Shown here: one piece after another, positions 47,703 through 59,817 of the stretch
Numbering within the stretch: position 1 is the stretch's first letter
Layout of the letters: each line of letters opens with the position of its first letter
NCBI RefSeq assembly: GCF_019703855.1
Contig: NZ_AP024086.1
Location: 3,306,501-3,370,500 of the forward strand
Source of the DNA: Desulfomarina profundi
GTDB taxonomy: Bacteria; Desulfobacterota; Desulfobulbia; Desulfobulbales; Desulfocapsaceae
Length of the DNA: 64,000 nt
Direction: 5' to 3'
The notes under the pieces: generated by a model
The model's input: only the letters and a program-made list of their open reading frames with translations
Told to the model about the DNA's origin: nothing
Databases searched by the model: none
Position numbers and translations under genes: made by a program

Positions 47703-50700
47703 ATGGGACCAAATATGAAATCTTCAGACACTAATTCGCCCCAAATAGAACAAATCAATATCCCAATCTCCGATGCTGAACGAGTATTTCTTGCAAACAT
47801 TGCCTATCAGTCTTCACCAGTAACAAAAGTGAAATATAACACAGGGAACTGGAAAATTCTTGACTCTGAAGAAAACAATCAATCCGGACTTGAAATTTAC
47901 GCCATGAAAAAGCCCGGTTCCGATGAAGTGGTATTTACCGTTCGAGGTTCGGATACAACACCCGATGCGAAAGCAGACTGGGGCCTGCATGGGGCCAACC
48001 TTTCTTTTGCCGGTGCAGGCGACCTTCATCCCCAGATGAAGGAAGCGATTTTATTTGTGAAAAAATTCATGAAAGATTACAGAGAAGAACACTACACCTT
48101 CAGCACTGCCGGACATTCCAAGGGAGGAGGCATTGCCCAGATATTGAGCCATGTGTTCGGTATACCCGGTACGGCGGTTGCCCCGGCTCCAGCCGGTGGT
48201 GTTATAGACAGTGACGCCTTCCGGAAATTTCTTGATGATAATGATATAACCCCAAAAGGCATACCTGAGCATACCTTCACCAATTATATTGAAAATGGCG
48301 ATATCGTCAGTGCCCTGGAACATATCAAACTGAATCCTGATTATCTTTATCTTGTTCCTGTTCTGAACCAAGGTAAAGCCGGACTTGATATCGCGAGAAA
48401 AGTTCTGGGAGAAGACATTGTACCCAATCTCCCCCATGTCGACATAGAACACCTTGGAGACAAGATTTACCTGGATCTGGAACCGGGAAAAGCATGGACA
48501 AGGCCCACATCTGCTTCGGACCAGCACGATCCCCTCGATGACGCGCTGGCCCTGGCAACCCAGGGCCCAGCCTATATCCTTGGCACCCAGATCAAACAAT
48601 GTCGGGAGAACCTTAAAAAACTCGCTGAAACTCGAGAAGAGATTGAACAGGCCGGTCATTTTAACAGCACGGCGGTAAACAAGCTCGCCACAATAGATAA
48701 AACTGTTTCTCTTCTCCAGCAGAAAATGTGTTCTCTTGAAGAATTGCGTTTACACAAACTTGAACAGGAATATGGCCATGTGGATTCCTGGATGAAAGAT
48801 GTGGATTTTCATGTAAAAAATCCGCAACCTGAAATTGTCGAATCCCTGAAGGAAATCATGGAAAAGGGACAGGACGACGTTATAAATGCCAATATTTACC
48901 TGAAAGAAACAGAATATGACAACCTGCTCAAAAGGCAGCAGGAGCTCCTTGCAGAACGGCAGGATCTGGAAAACCTGGCTCATCAGGGTTTTGCCCCAAT
49001 AATTACGGACAAGATTGCGGCAGGCCTTGACAGTATTGACAGACGACTACAGGACGTTACTGAAGAACTTGAAAAAAACAGAGACAACCATTTGCAGTTT
49101 TTAAAACAAAAGGTTGGGGAATATACGGACTCATGGATGCAGACAGACGAATTCCGGAAAACATTTACCGGAAATCATCAGGAATATAATAATTTATCAC
49201 CACAAGAGATTGAAAAGATACAGGATCCGGAAACATTGGAAAAGATAGGGAGAGATCTTGATGAAATACAAAACACCCTTCCCCACCAGTCCGGTAAGCA
49301 GCCCGCTGTCACCAACAGTGCCAATCTCTCGGAAAACGAGCTTCACGCCTTGGATACCTGGCTCGATCAATCCCACACCTATACAAAGGATGGTTTTTTT
49401 TACACATGCCTTCCGGACGGCAGGATTATAAAAACACCTCTTCTGGCGTCAACGGCAGAGATGGGTGGCGGGGAAAGCGTTATCAACGAACACACTGAAG
49501 AGTCCCGCCATGGGCAAAAACTCCGGGACAGTGAAGTCAATGCGGCTAGAGCTTTTTCAGGGCTCATGGACGGTATTGAGTCAGATGACGGTTTGTCGAT
49601 TGTCAGGGATGGACTGGATTATATCCAGGCCATAGATCAATATATGGAATTACGGGATGGAAAAGAAGGATTTCTTGACAACCCGGCCGAATCCATTGTC
49701 GGTGGAGTAAAAAATACCATCTCTTTCGGTCAGGCTGTTGGTTCCGGAAATGGTCTTGATATTGCTGAAGAAAGTATCAGAATTGCCCATGCGATTGATC
49801 GCTATCTCGACAGCAGTGGAAATGAATACGGCACGCTTATCGGATCACAGGGATCAACCATGCTCAATATGGGTGAAGCCGGGATAACCCTTGCCAGGGC
49901 AATAGACTCCGGTGATGAATTGGGAATGATACAGTCATCGGTTGACCTGGTAAAAGAGATCGATAATTATTGCTCCATCACTTCGGGAAACAATGCGTCT
50001 TTCTCCGCCCTGGACAGCACCCTGGGGCTGGAAGCGGGACAGGCAGGCACTGCCCTGCGGGAGATAGGATCGGCCATAGCCCTTGCTGTCAATATCGACC
50101 GCATGGATGATGTCTTTCAATCGGGAAATGCCGCGGCCATTACCTATAATCTGGCCAGTACTGTCAACAATGCAGTAATCACCTATAACGCTGCCGCCCA
50201 GTTGGCCGGAGCCGGACAGTTGAGCTGTAGCACCATTCCGGGACTTGGTTATATCGCAGCGGCGGCACAACTGGCCCAGGGTGATGTGAAAGGCGCCGCC
50301 ATTACAGCGGTCAGTACCTATCTCATGACTCTTGGCCCCTACGGCTGGGTCGCCGCAGCTGTTCTGCAGATCGCCAGCATGATAATGGGCAAGGAAGGCC
50401 CCCCGAAGCCCGAGCTGTATTCAGTCTGGATGAAAACGGCAATATTGTTTCCGATATCGGCGGGGACACCGGCATGAAAAAAGCAGTGGAAGGTTGGGTG
50501 GAACCGGTAAAGCGGATGCTGGAAAACTACCGGGCCAACGGAGGCAGACTCGATATCCATGGCAATCTGCCGGTCCTGCAGATGATCCAGGGAGAAGGGA
50601 TGCGGATTAATTACCACAGTGACAGCGGCCGGATCTCAGTGACAGTCAAGGACACATCACGCACCATGGAAAAACTGATTGGCGTGCTCTACGGCCGGGA

Positions 50701-53700
50701 CAGGGGTGAACGGCTGGACAGCGCCGTAAAACTTGCCGGTACAGTCCATGGTAATATTGATTTTAACAGGGTTGATGCCATTATGGCCAAATACGGTTTC
50801 AGTAAACGTGGAATGACCTGGACTTACGGGGAGACAAAAGAGGCAATCGGCTCTTCCTACGGCTCCGGTGTATTCGCCGGAGGTGGAAATATGGGCCCCC
50901 AGGGACAGCATTTTACCGCGAACCCAAAAAATATCAGATCCCTGCCCCTGCGTCCCGACCGGCTTCCCGGCCAAGCCATGGGGAAAATCATCAAAACAAT
51001 CTCCCTCAACAACTGGTTCACCGGGCCCGGTTCGGAAATGCTGGCCATGGCCATGGCACTGCCTGGAGGTCTGCCTGGTCTCACCACGGGAACGATGGAG
51101 ACGGAAGTCCGGGACAGTGGTGTTGAGAAAAAACCACTGAATATGGTTGAGCTGGAAAATCTGCTGCGAAACAGCAACCTCATACATTCCACCACAGGCA
51201 CTCAACACGGAAAAGCAGCAGATGTTTTTTTCGGCAACAGTGAAATTCCCGAACTGGATGATCCGAAAGAATTACAGAATTACCTGGAATATCACTGGTC
51301 AATGCTGCTGAAAAAACATGGTCTTGATCGGGAAGCAGAACTGGACGCGGACGGAACCTATTTTTTCCGTGAAGATCATTACCTGGAAGACAACAAGAGT
51401 GCCATACCGACTGAAGCTGGAAGTCAACATGATTCATTTAATTCAGCAGATCACCTGTATCATGCCGGTATTCAAAACGAGACAGGAGCCACTCCTGAAA
51501 AAAAAGTGCCATCCGGACATGAAACCGCCCCCACCACATCGGTAAAAGAGAACAATACACTCTCTGATCATTCACAACAACTGACCGGCCCCGTCTTCAC
51601 CATGGCGGAGGACGCGAGTATGCGGTTTCTCCTGAGTGATCTGATCCAGGAAACGGTACCGGGCGAATATGGCAGGATGGATGAATCCCCCACCTTTCTC
51701 TCCTTCGGTACTGCGCAACATGGCCGGATAGTAAGGGAAGCCAACGGCGATATCCGTTTTCAGGCTGATCCGGACTTCAGCGGCATCGCCTCTTTCAGAT
51801 ACACTCTGCTGGATGATTCCGGCAACCGGCTGGAAAAGGTGGCCAGAATCCATGTGGAGAACGTCAACGACGCGCCGATACTTCTGGATGACGAATTCAC
51901 CCTGGACGAGGGAGAACATTTTTCCCTGGAAAATCTCCTTACCAACGACCGGGACCCGGAAGGTGATCTCCTGAAAATTGACCACCTGCGCAATATTGAT
52001 CATGGTCATATTGTCCAGGACAACGGACATTTCTTCTTCCAGCCCGAGGCGGGGTTCCACGGCGACATCATCTTCTCCTACTGGGTACGGGACCATGCCT
52101 CTTCCTACCCTGTCATGGGAGAATCCGTTCTCCATTACCTTGACAGGAACCTGGGCCCGACCACCGGTGAGGACCACTTTCTTATCATGGAAGAAGACCA
52201 ACTCAACACCACAGTCGACAAATTGCTGGCAAACGATCAGGAGTTTGACGGGGAAAATATCGTCTTTGATTCCCTTGGACCGGCCCGTCACGGCAGTGTC
52301 GTCATGGGACAAAACGGGGAAATCGTTTTTACACCCACCCCTGGATATTCAGGAACAGAAGCGGGGTTCGGCTACAGAGTCAAGGACGAATCAGGCCACC
52401 TTGCCACCGGTTTTGCCCGGGTGGAAGTGCTGGACAGGCGGGAAGATCCGGTTGTCAGTTCTTCCACCCGGCCCGCCATCATGGAAGATGAACTGCTCGC
52501 CTTCACCCCGGACGAGGTGGCAAAATTCGTCACGGACCCGGATGGTGACCCTCTCCATCTGGAACTGATCTCCAATATCAACGGGGGAAGTATCATAACC
52601 CGTAACGGCTGGTACACCTTTCAACCGGACCCCGAATTTTCTGGCAGGGCCTCGTTCGACTACCAGGCTGGAGACAACCGTGGTGGCCATGTCTCCGGAC
52701 ACCTGGAATTCGATATCCTGCCGGTCAACGATCCGATCGATACCGGTCAGGACCATCTTGCCACGCTGGAAGATACAGGGATCATCACAACAATCACCCA
52801 CCTGCTGGCAAACGATACGGATGTGGACGGCAACCGGATTGAATTCACAGGGCTCGGCGAAGCCGAACATGGCACCGTCCGGCAGGAAGGGGAAGATATT
52901 ATTTTTACGCCCGATCCCGATTACAGCGGCAATGAGGCTTTTTTCACCTATACCGTAAAAGATGACCAGGGCCTTGAATCCACGGGCAAAGTTCATATTG
53001 ACGTGGGCGGAATAAACGATGCTCCGCACATTACTGCAACCCGACTGAGTCTCATTGAAGACCAGCCGGTGATCCTGGACAGTACCTTACTCGCCACCTG
53101 CTTTGAGGATATAGACGGGGATAATCTCACCGTAACAGATGCCAGGGCACTGTCGGGAGGAATCATTACCCGACAGGACAACCAGTTTGTCTTCACCCCT
53201 GATCCGGATTTCCACGGAGAAGGCAGCCTGCACGTGACCGTAACCGACGGCCATGAATCCCTGGCTGTCAATCTCTCCCTGGATATTCAGGCTGTTGATG
53301 ATCCGGCCCAATGCACCACCGATATCCTCAGAACCCGGGAAGAACAACCGGTAACCACCAGTGTGACCGATATCATGGTCAACGACAACGATATCGACGG
53401 CGACCTGAGCTTTGCCGGGCTGGGAAACGGTATCCATGGAACTGTCCGCCAGGAAGGGGAAGATATTATTTTTACGCCCGACCCGGACTATTTCGGAGAT
53501 GAAGCCGGATTCACCTACCTGGTCAGAGACCCGGACGGAAACAGTTCAACCGGCCGGGTTACGGTTCTGGTGGAAAATGTGGATGATCCGGCAGAAATTA
53601 CAGCCGATCTCCTCCATATTCCGGAAGATCAGCCAATCACCTTTACCGTGGATGAAATGGCAAAGTTTATCCACGATCCCGATCCCGACCCTCTCCGTCT

Positions 53701-56691
53701 GGCTACAGTCAGCAATGTAACGGGCGGCAGAATGGAGCAGAGTAACGGGCTGTATACCTTTATTCCCGATCACAATTTCTACGGGGAAGCCTCTTTTGAT
53801 TATGCAGCGGAAAACAGCCGGAATGAATCGTTATCCGGACATATGAATATTGCCATTTCCCCGGTCAATGACCTGCCTGAAACAACCCTTTATACCATCA
53901 GTGGTGTGGAGGACCATGAAGTTACCATCGATATGGCCACTCTAATGGCCGGGGCAACCGATGTGGAAGATGGTTCCCGACTCCATTTTGGTGGTATCGA
54001 CAGCTCCCTGCATGGTGATGTTCATGTGGATGAACACAATACTATCCATTTTCTCCCGGACAGGGATTTTTTCGGCACCGGCTCCTTTCGCTATAGTGTC
54101 GTGGACAGCGAGGGCGGGCGTTCCCACGGCTATGTGACGGTTCGGATCAGCGGTGAAAACGACGAACCGGTGGCAGTTGACGACAGGGGAATTTTCGCCT
54201 GGAGTAATAACGGTTATGAAAATATCTATGATGCCACAACATTTCTGGCCAACGACATTGATGTTGACCATGACACCCTCAGCATTACCGGAGTTACAGG
54301 TGCGGAATATGGTACAGTTTTTCTGGACAACGGCAAAATCCATTATATCGCCCCGGTTGATGGATGGGTTGGTATCGACAGTTTTACCTATACGGTCGAT
54401 GACGGCCATGGCACCACTTCGGAGGCCAGGGCGGAGATAGGTGTACGTGTCAACGCCTCCCCGACCTCCTCTCCGAACTCCTGTTTACCAGAGAAGATAC
54501 CGTTTCTCTGATTAATCCTGCGGAGCTGCTGGCCAACGACCACGATATTGATGGCGACATACTGAAAATAACCGGAGTAGACCGGGGGGAACACTGTTCA
54601 GTTTCCCTGCTTGCGGACGGCACAATCCGTTTTGTACCGGAACTGAATTATAACAACAACTATCCGGGTCAGGCGAGTTTCAGGTACACGGTGAGCGATG
54701 GTGTCAGCGACCCGGTAAGCTGCGTAGCTTTTTTTGATATTGACCCCGTCAATGACAAGCCGATTCTCCGTGGCGAGCAGATCACCGGTGCGGTGGAGGA
54801 CAACAGTTTTTCCTTTACTGTTGCCCAGCTCATGGCCAATGATACCGATGTGGAAACAGCCTCACCTTACGAAACAGATTCCATTTCCTTTGCGGGTATC
54901 AATGGTGCCACCCACGGCAGGATTTCTACCGGCACAGGGGGGGTAATCAACTACATTCCGGATACCGACTTTTGTGGTACCGACAACTTCAGTTACACGG
55001 TTATCGACTCCCATGGCTCGAGCTCAACCGTTCAGTCGCAGATTTATGTCCAGCCTGTCAATGATCTGCCGGTAGTGGAATATGATCGCAGCTCCAACGC
55101 TGAAGACACGATCTGGAACACCTTTGCAATCAGCCGCCTTCTCGCCAATGACTCCGATGTCGATGGTGACACGCTTTTTATCCGCAACCCCCACGTACTC
55201 AGCGGCCATGGCCAGGTCAGGATTTCCGGCTCCAACCTGCAGATAAAACCTGATGCGCATCAGCACGCCATGGTTATTGGTTATACCGTCTCCGATGGAC
55301 ATGGTGGTGAGGTGGAAAGCAGGCTGAGCCTTGACAATATCCGGGAACACAATTATGCACCGGATTTTTCGGGGTTGTATAGAATAACACGATATGATCC
55401 CCTGGCAGGAATCATTTTCGCCTTCCATGCCGAAGACAGGAATGGCGGTGACAGCTGGACTCTTTCAGGAGGGTTGCACCAGATGGGGGACATAGTCTCC
55501 ATTACGACCTCCAGTCTCCATACCGACTATCCTCTTGCCAGAATGACTGATTACGGTTACGGCCATTTTGGTCTCAGTTGGCATATCGTCAGGCCTGGTG
55601 GTGGTGCAGGGGATAACTGGGATCCCACTCAACTTGGCTACAATGCCACCTTTACCTTAACGGTAACTGATCACCAGGGTGCCACCGGCACAATCTTTGT
55701 TGATCTTGACCGAATGCAGAGAAACGAGGGTCCTGTTTACCATTATACCCCGGTTGTCCTCGATCTGGACGGAGACGGGGTTGAGCTCCTCAATGTCTCG
55801 GAAAATATCAAATTTGACTGGAACCTGGACGGCAAGGCCGAGGCCACCGGCTGGATCGGTCATGATGACGGCTTTCTGGTCTATGATTATGACCATGACC
55901 GGCAGGTGAATCAGCCGGACGAACTGTCCCTGCGGCAATATTCCCCTGGAGCCGCAACCGATCTTGAAGGACTGCGCGCTTTTGACAGCAACGGTGACGG
56001 CCGCTTTGACAAAACGGACACAGGCTGGAATGACTTTGGGGTCTGGCAGGACAAAAACAGTAACGGTGTGACAGATATGGGAGAATTCTCTTCACTTGAT
56101 GAATTGGAAATCAATGCTATTAATCTGAAAAGCAATGAGGAATATGAAGAGATAAATGGCAATATCGTTTACGGCACCACCAGTTTTATCAGGGAAGACG
56201 GTACAACCGGTGAGGTTGCCGATGTGGGGCTGAACGGAACCGTAATCGACTCACTGGAAGAAACCGATAAACCAGCAGAGCTGGAGCAAATGACTCAACC
56301 ACAACAAATTGATGAAAACCCGACTGCAGCCACATCCCCGACTGCAGTGGAAGTTTTCGATGAAACACAATCAGAAAATGAGACGGATCCCACCGGTAAT
56401 CCTCCGGTATTACTGTCTCAGGAACCAAACAGCAACGTGGAAACATCCGAACCCGAAGCCCGGCAGGAACCACAGGAGGAAAATTCACATCCCGCAGCCC
56501 CGTCTCCTGTTGATGATGCCACCATCAGCCTGCTGGCGGCCCAGTTGATTTCTGATATGGCCACCAACAGTCAGGCTGTGGATACCCCGGATGTTCATAT
56601 TCCCGCGCCACTCCCTGTGGATCCGATCGTTACCATTGATCACCATGCCGCTGCCCATGAGCACGATCATGATATATTATCCATTTTCTGA
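47703..56691 (+). CDS. Giant secreted protein: hydrolase head, helical repeats, cadherin-like repeats and EF-hand-like module; frame broken twice
   Basis: Restored length about 2,996 residues. Order: (1) residues 1-290, an alpha/beta hydrolase of the lipase-3/DUF2974 type with nucleophile motif GHSKG (Ser139) and VFTVRGSDTTPDAKADWGL. (2) About 300-560, coiled-coil rich. (3) About 620-860, four degenerate helical repeats (IVRDGLDYIQAIDQYMEL; IAEESIRIAHAIDRYLDS), then a hydrophobic Ala/Gly-rich segment (about 830-895). (4) About 1300-2550, some 13 tandem cadherin-like repeats with LANDxDxDGD and FTYTVxD signatures. (5) About 2685-2810, calcium loops (LDLDGDGVE, DSNGDGRFD, DKNSNGVTD). (6) An acidic, Pro-rich tail. 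Breaks at 50399-50404 (six Cs, seven expected) and 54459-54462 (four Cs, five expected) are repaired by one C each. No GGxGxDxUx repeats are seen. The ATG follows AGGAG. Confidence 0.88.
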
Positions 56692-56723
56692 GACGCAGAC
56701 CACCGCCGTTTTGGATGCAGGTT

Positions 56724-56766
56724 ACGGGTCTGTCTTCAAGAACAGTGAGGCAGACCCGTTCTTTTT
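56724..56766 (+). terminator. Rho-independent terminator of the secretion operon
   Basis: Stem ACGGGTCTG (56724-56732) and CAGACCCGT (56751-56759), then TCTTTTT. It lies 33 bp after the stop of the giant gene and touches the stop codon of the convergent crotonase gene. Confidence 0.85.
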
Positions 56767-57544
56767 ACTTCTCCTGCCAGACCGGATTGCGTTTTTCGAA
56801 AAAGGCCTTCACCCCTTCCTTGGCATCATCCGTTGAGCAGAGACGGGCAAAAGCCTCGTTCATATAAGCGAACTGCTGATCATAGGCCATATCTTCCGAG
56901 TGATAAAAGGCTGTCTTGGCGATCTGCACGGCAATGGGACTCTTTTTTGCCAGCTCTTCGGCCCATTCCAGCGCCTTCTCTTCCAGCTCATCCTTGGGAA
57001 CAAGTCTGTTGATCAAGCCAAGATCCAGGGCTTCTTTCGCCTTGAGGAGGTTACCGTAGAATAGAAGTTCCAGCGCCTTTTTCCTGCCCACGCATCTGGC
57101 CACCGGAATGACAGGGCCGACACAGTTCAGACCGACGTTAATGGCGGTCAGCCCCATTTTCACATTTTCGGCGGCGATAACGAGGTCGGCTGCCGCCACC
57201 ATACCCATGCCATTGGCCGCTGCCACCCCATGCAGCTGAACAATTACCGGTTTGCGCATCTTTGAAATAGCCACGAGAGGACGTTCCATCCGCTCAATCC
57301 AGGCCCGATATTCATGGGCTGTTTTTCCTTCCAGCTCATTGACATCAATGCCCGCGCAGAACACCCGGCCGGACCCTTTCAGAAGGATGACCCTGACCTC
57401 AGGATCTTTATCCAGTTCCAACAGCGCCCGATAGAGTTCCGCTGCCATCAGGCTGCTGAAGGTATTCATCTGGTCTGGTCGATTAAGGGTAAGGGTTGCT
57501 ACGAATTTGTCACCTTTTTCAACTATGATTTCTTTATAATCCAT
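56765..57544 (-). CDS. Crotonase-family protein (enoyl-CoA hydratase/isomerase)
   Basis: A 259-residue acyl-CoA enzyme. The oxyanion-hole motifs are present (FCAGIDVNEL; GVAAANGMGMVAAADLVIA). In typical enoyl-CoA hydratases the active-site acids sit in a PExxLGxxPGxGG region; here that region is LTAINVGLNCVGPVIPVAR and the two Glu residues appear to be missing. It may therefore be an isomerase, decarboxylase or hydrolase of the superfamily. The ATG follows AAAGGAAA. Divergent from fumarase across a 294-bp gap that holds the promoters and nothing else I can identify. Confidence 0.88.
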   Translation of the reverse strand: MDYKEIIVEKGDKFVATLTLNRPDQMNTFSSLMAAELYRALLELDKDPEVRVILLKGSGRVFCAGIDVNELEGKTAHEYRAWIERMERPLVAISKMRKPVIVQLHGVAAANGMGMVAAADLVIAAENVKMGLTAINVGLNCVGPVIPVARCVGRKKALELLFYGNLLKAKEALDLGLINRLVPKDELEEKALEWAEELAKKSPIAVQIAKTAFYHSEDMAYDQQFAYMNEAFARLCSTDDAKEGVKAFFEKRNPVWQEK

Positions 57545-57838
57545 GGCGTAGGTTTCCTTTTAGAAATGCAGCATAATTACAGAAAAAGATTAAACAACCA
57601 TTTTTGCAGGCTACAGAAACAGCAGATGAATGTCAACCTGTTTCCCGACGATCCCCTGTGCCAATAATACCAGAGTCTCACCAGGGATGGCGCATATTGC
57701 GGCAGAACTTGAACGACCTGCAGCTTCGGTGAATGGGGCCCGGGAAATCCTTGGCCTTTCGGGTCGAATGGAGTAGAGTGTGCCACGGATTACCTGGTTT
57801 CAGTATTACCCATTTCGATGCTATAAGGAGTAGATAAA

Positions 57839-59455
57839 ATGGCTGACTTTACTTATCAGGCGCCGTTTCCCCTGACCAAAGACGAAACAGTATACCGGCA
57901 AATTGAAGGGTCCGAAAAATTCGTTACAGTAACAGAATTTGATGGACAGGAAATATTAAAAATCAACCCGGAAGGTTTAACTGTCCTTGCCAATACGGCT
58001 ATGCGCGACCTCTCCTTCATGCTGCGCCCTGAACATAACAGGCAGGTGGCTAAAATCCTGGATGACCCGGATAGCCCGGCCAATGAAAAAGGTGTTGCCC
58101 TTGCCTTTCTGAAAAATGCCGAAGTCGCCTCCCGCTTTGAACTCCCCATCTGCCAGGATACCGGCACCGCCATTATCATGGGGAAAAAAGGTGAAAATGT
58201 CTGGACCGGCGCCAATGACGCCGAACTCCTCTCCAAAGGTGTATTCAAAACCTACACAGAAGAAAACCTGCGCTATTCACAGACCGTGCCCCTCGATATG
58301 TACACGGAAAAAAACAGCGGTACCAACCTGCCCGCCCAGATTGATCTCTATGCAACCGAAGGATCGGAATACTCCTTTCTCTTCCTGGCCAAAGGTGGGG
58401 GCAGTGCCAATAAAACCTACCTCTACCAGGAGACCAAGGCGCTGTTGAATCCTGAAACTCTGGAGAAGTTCCTGATCGACAAAATGAAAACCCTGGGAAC
58501 GGCAGCCTGCCCTCCCTATCATCTTGCCTTTGTTATTGGCGGCACCAGCGCGGAAACCAATCTCAAAACGGTCAAACTCGCTTCAGTTAAATACCTGGAC
58601 GGACTGCCCACCTCCGGCAATGAGCACGGCAGAGCCTTTAGGGACATCAACCTTGAAGAAAAGATTCAGAAGGCAGCTGCAGCTCTCGGACTTGGCGCCC
58701 AGTTCGGCGGTAAATATTTCACCCATGATGTCCGCATCATCCGCCTGCCCCGTCACGGCGCCTCCTGTCCTGTAGGTATGGGTGTCTCCTGCTCAGCAGA
58801 CAGAAACCTCAAGGCAAAAATCACCAGGGAAGGCCTCTTTGTTGAACAGCTTGACACTGACCCCGGCAGGCTGATCCCCGGGCACTACCGCGGCAGGCAC
58901 GGCCACGGTATCAAAATCAACCTGAACCGGCCCATGAAGGAGGTGCTGGCTGAACTGACACAACATCCGGTAGGCACCTCACTGCTGCTCTCCGGTACCA
59001 TCGTTGTCGGTCGGGATATTGCCCATGCCAAATTCAAAGAGCTGCTGGATGCCGGAAAAGAGCTACCGGACTATCTGAAAAAACACCCGATCTATTACGC
59101 CGGTCCGGCAAAAACCCCAAAAGGAAAACCATCCGGTTCCTTTGGTCCCACAACGGCCGGGCGAATGGACAGTTACGTGGACCTCCTCCAGTCCCACGGT
59201 GGCTCAATGATCATGATAGCCAAGGGCAACAGGTCCCAACAGGTTACCGATGCCTGCAGAAAACATGGCGGGTTTTATCTTGGGTCCATCGGAGGTCCCG
59301 CTGCCATTCTCGCTGAAGAAAATATCAAAAAGGTGGAATGTATCGACTACCCCGAGCTGGGCATGGAAGCAGTCTGGCAGATTGAAGTGGTGGATTTCCC
59401 CGCCTTCATCCTGGTAGACGACAAAGGCAATGACTTTTTCTCAGGACTGATGTAA
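57839..59455 (+). CDS. fumA: Fumarate hydratase, class I (iron-sulfur), single chain
   Basis: Hydrates fumarate to malate with an oxygen-sensitive [4Fe-4S] cluster. The 538-residue chain joins the alpha and beta parts. Cluster Cys are Cys105 ([11 protein letters not shown]), one in GTAACPPYH and one in GASCPVGMG, corresponding to the E. coli FumA ligands. [11 protein letters not shown] and [15 protein letters not shown] are family features. The ATG follows AAGGAG. It ends with a strong terminator, so it is a single-gene unit. It works in the C4 pathway with the malate dehydrogenase at 23 kb. Confidence 0.95.
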   Translation: MADFTYQAPFPLTKDETVYRQIEGSEKFVTVTEFDGQEILKINPEGLTVLANTAMRDLSFMLRPEHNRQVAKILDDPDSPANEKGVALAFLKNAEVASRFELPICQDTGTAIIMGKKGENVWTGANDAELLSKGVFKTYTEENLRYSQTVPLDMYTEKNSGTNLPAQIDLYATEGSEYSFLFLAKGGGSANKTYLYQETKALLNPETLEKFLIDKMKTLGTAACPPYHLAFVIGGTSAETNLKTVKLASVKYLDGLPTSGNEHGRAFRDINLEEKIQKAAAALGLGAQFGGKYFTHDVRIIRLPRHGASCPVGMGVSCSADRNLKAKITREGLFVEQLDTDPGRLIPGHYRGRHGHGIKINLNRPMKEVLAELTQHPVGTSLLLSGTIVVGRDIAHAKFKELLDAGKELPDYLKKHPIYYAGPAKTPKGKPSGSFGPTTAGRMDSYVDLLQSHGGSMIMIAKGNRSQQVTDACRKHGGFYLGSIGGPAAILAEENIKKVECIDYPELGMEAVWQIEVVDFPAFILVDDKGNDFFSGLM

Positions 59456-59492
59456 TTTTACAGGACCTGAAAATTACAAACAGAATTTACCT

Positions 59493-59522
59493 GGGCAATT
59501 CCTCTGCGAATTGCCCTTTTTT
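59493..59522 (+). terminator. Rho-independent terminator after fumarase
   Basis: GGGCAATTC (59493-59501), loop CTCTGC, GAATTGCCC (59508-59516), then six Ts. A perfect 9-bp stem. Confidence 0.95.
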
Positions 59523-59817
59523 ATTATTTTCTTTTATATGTTCTTTTTGCACGAGTATTTTCCACATCAGAGACCGATTGATTTATTTTTCCGGAATAAC
59601 GCATTCCTTTTCCATATTCTAGAAATCCATTTAATACAGATTTTTCTTTCTCCCCCATAAAAACAGTTCAAGAAATTGTTATTTAAGAATAAATAATATT
59701 CTTATTATCAGGGACTGATTTTTGCATGGGCTGATACAACTATTTTTTTTATGAAATTCTGGAATATTTTTGATACTTAAATCAATTATTCTGGAACCGT
59801 CTTAAAGGAGAAGGAAT
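59523..59817 (+). promoter_or_regulatory. AT-rich upstream region of the PEP-CTERM gene
   Basis: About 295 bases, strongly AT-rich, between the fumarase terminator and the next ATG. It ends in a strong ribosome site (AAAGGAGAAGGA). No repeat element or unambiguous promoter boxes are seen. Confidence 0.45.

Noticed and set aside
51572-52312. Long minus-strand open frame inside the cargo gene
   Set aside because: It has no recognisable domain, overlaps a well-supported repeat region, and arises from the codon usage of the coding strand.
47703-56691. Three separate genes in the cargo region (47703-50477, 50474-54511, 54691-56691)
   Set aside because: The frames join cleanly when one C is added to each of two C runs, and the cadherin-like repeats continue across the second join without a gap. 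A single gene is the simpler reading.
50474-56691. Canonical RTX nonapeptide repeats
   Set aside because: I looked for GGxGxDxUx arrays in the cargo. Only isolated DxDGDG-type loops of EF-hand-like or cadherin-like type are present.
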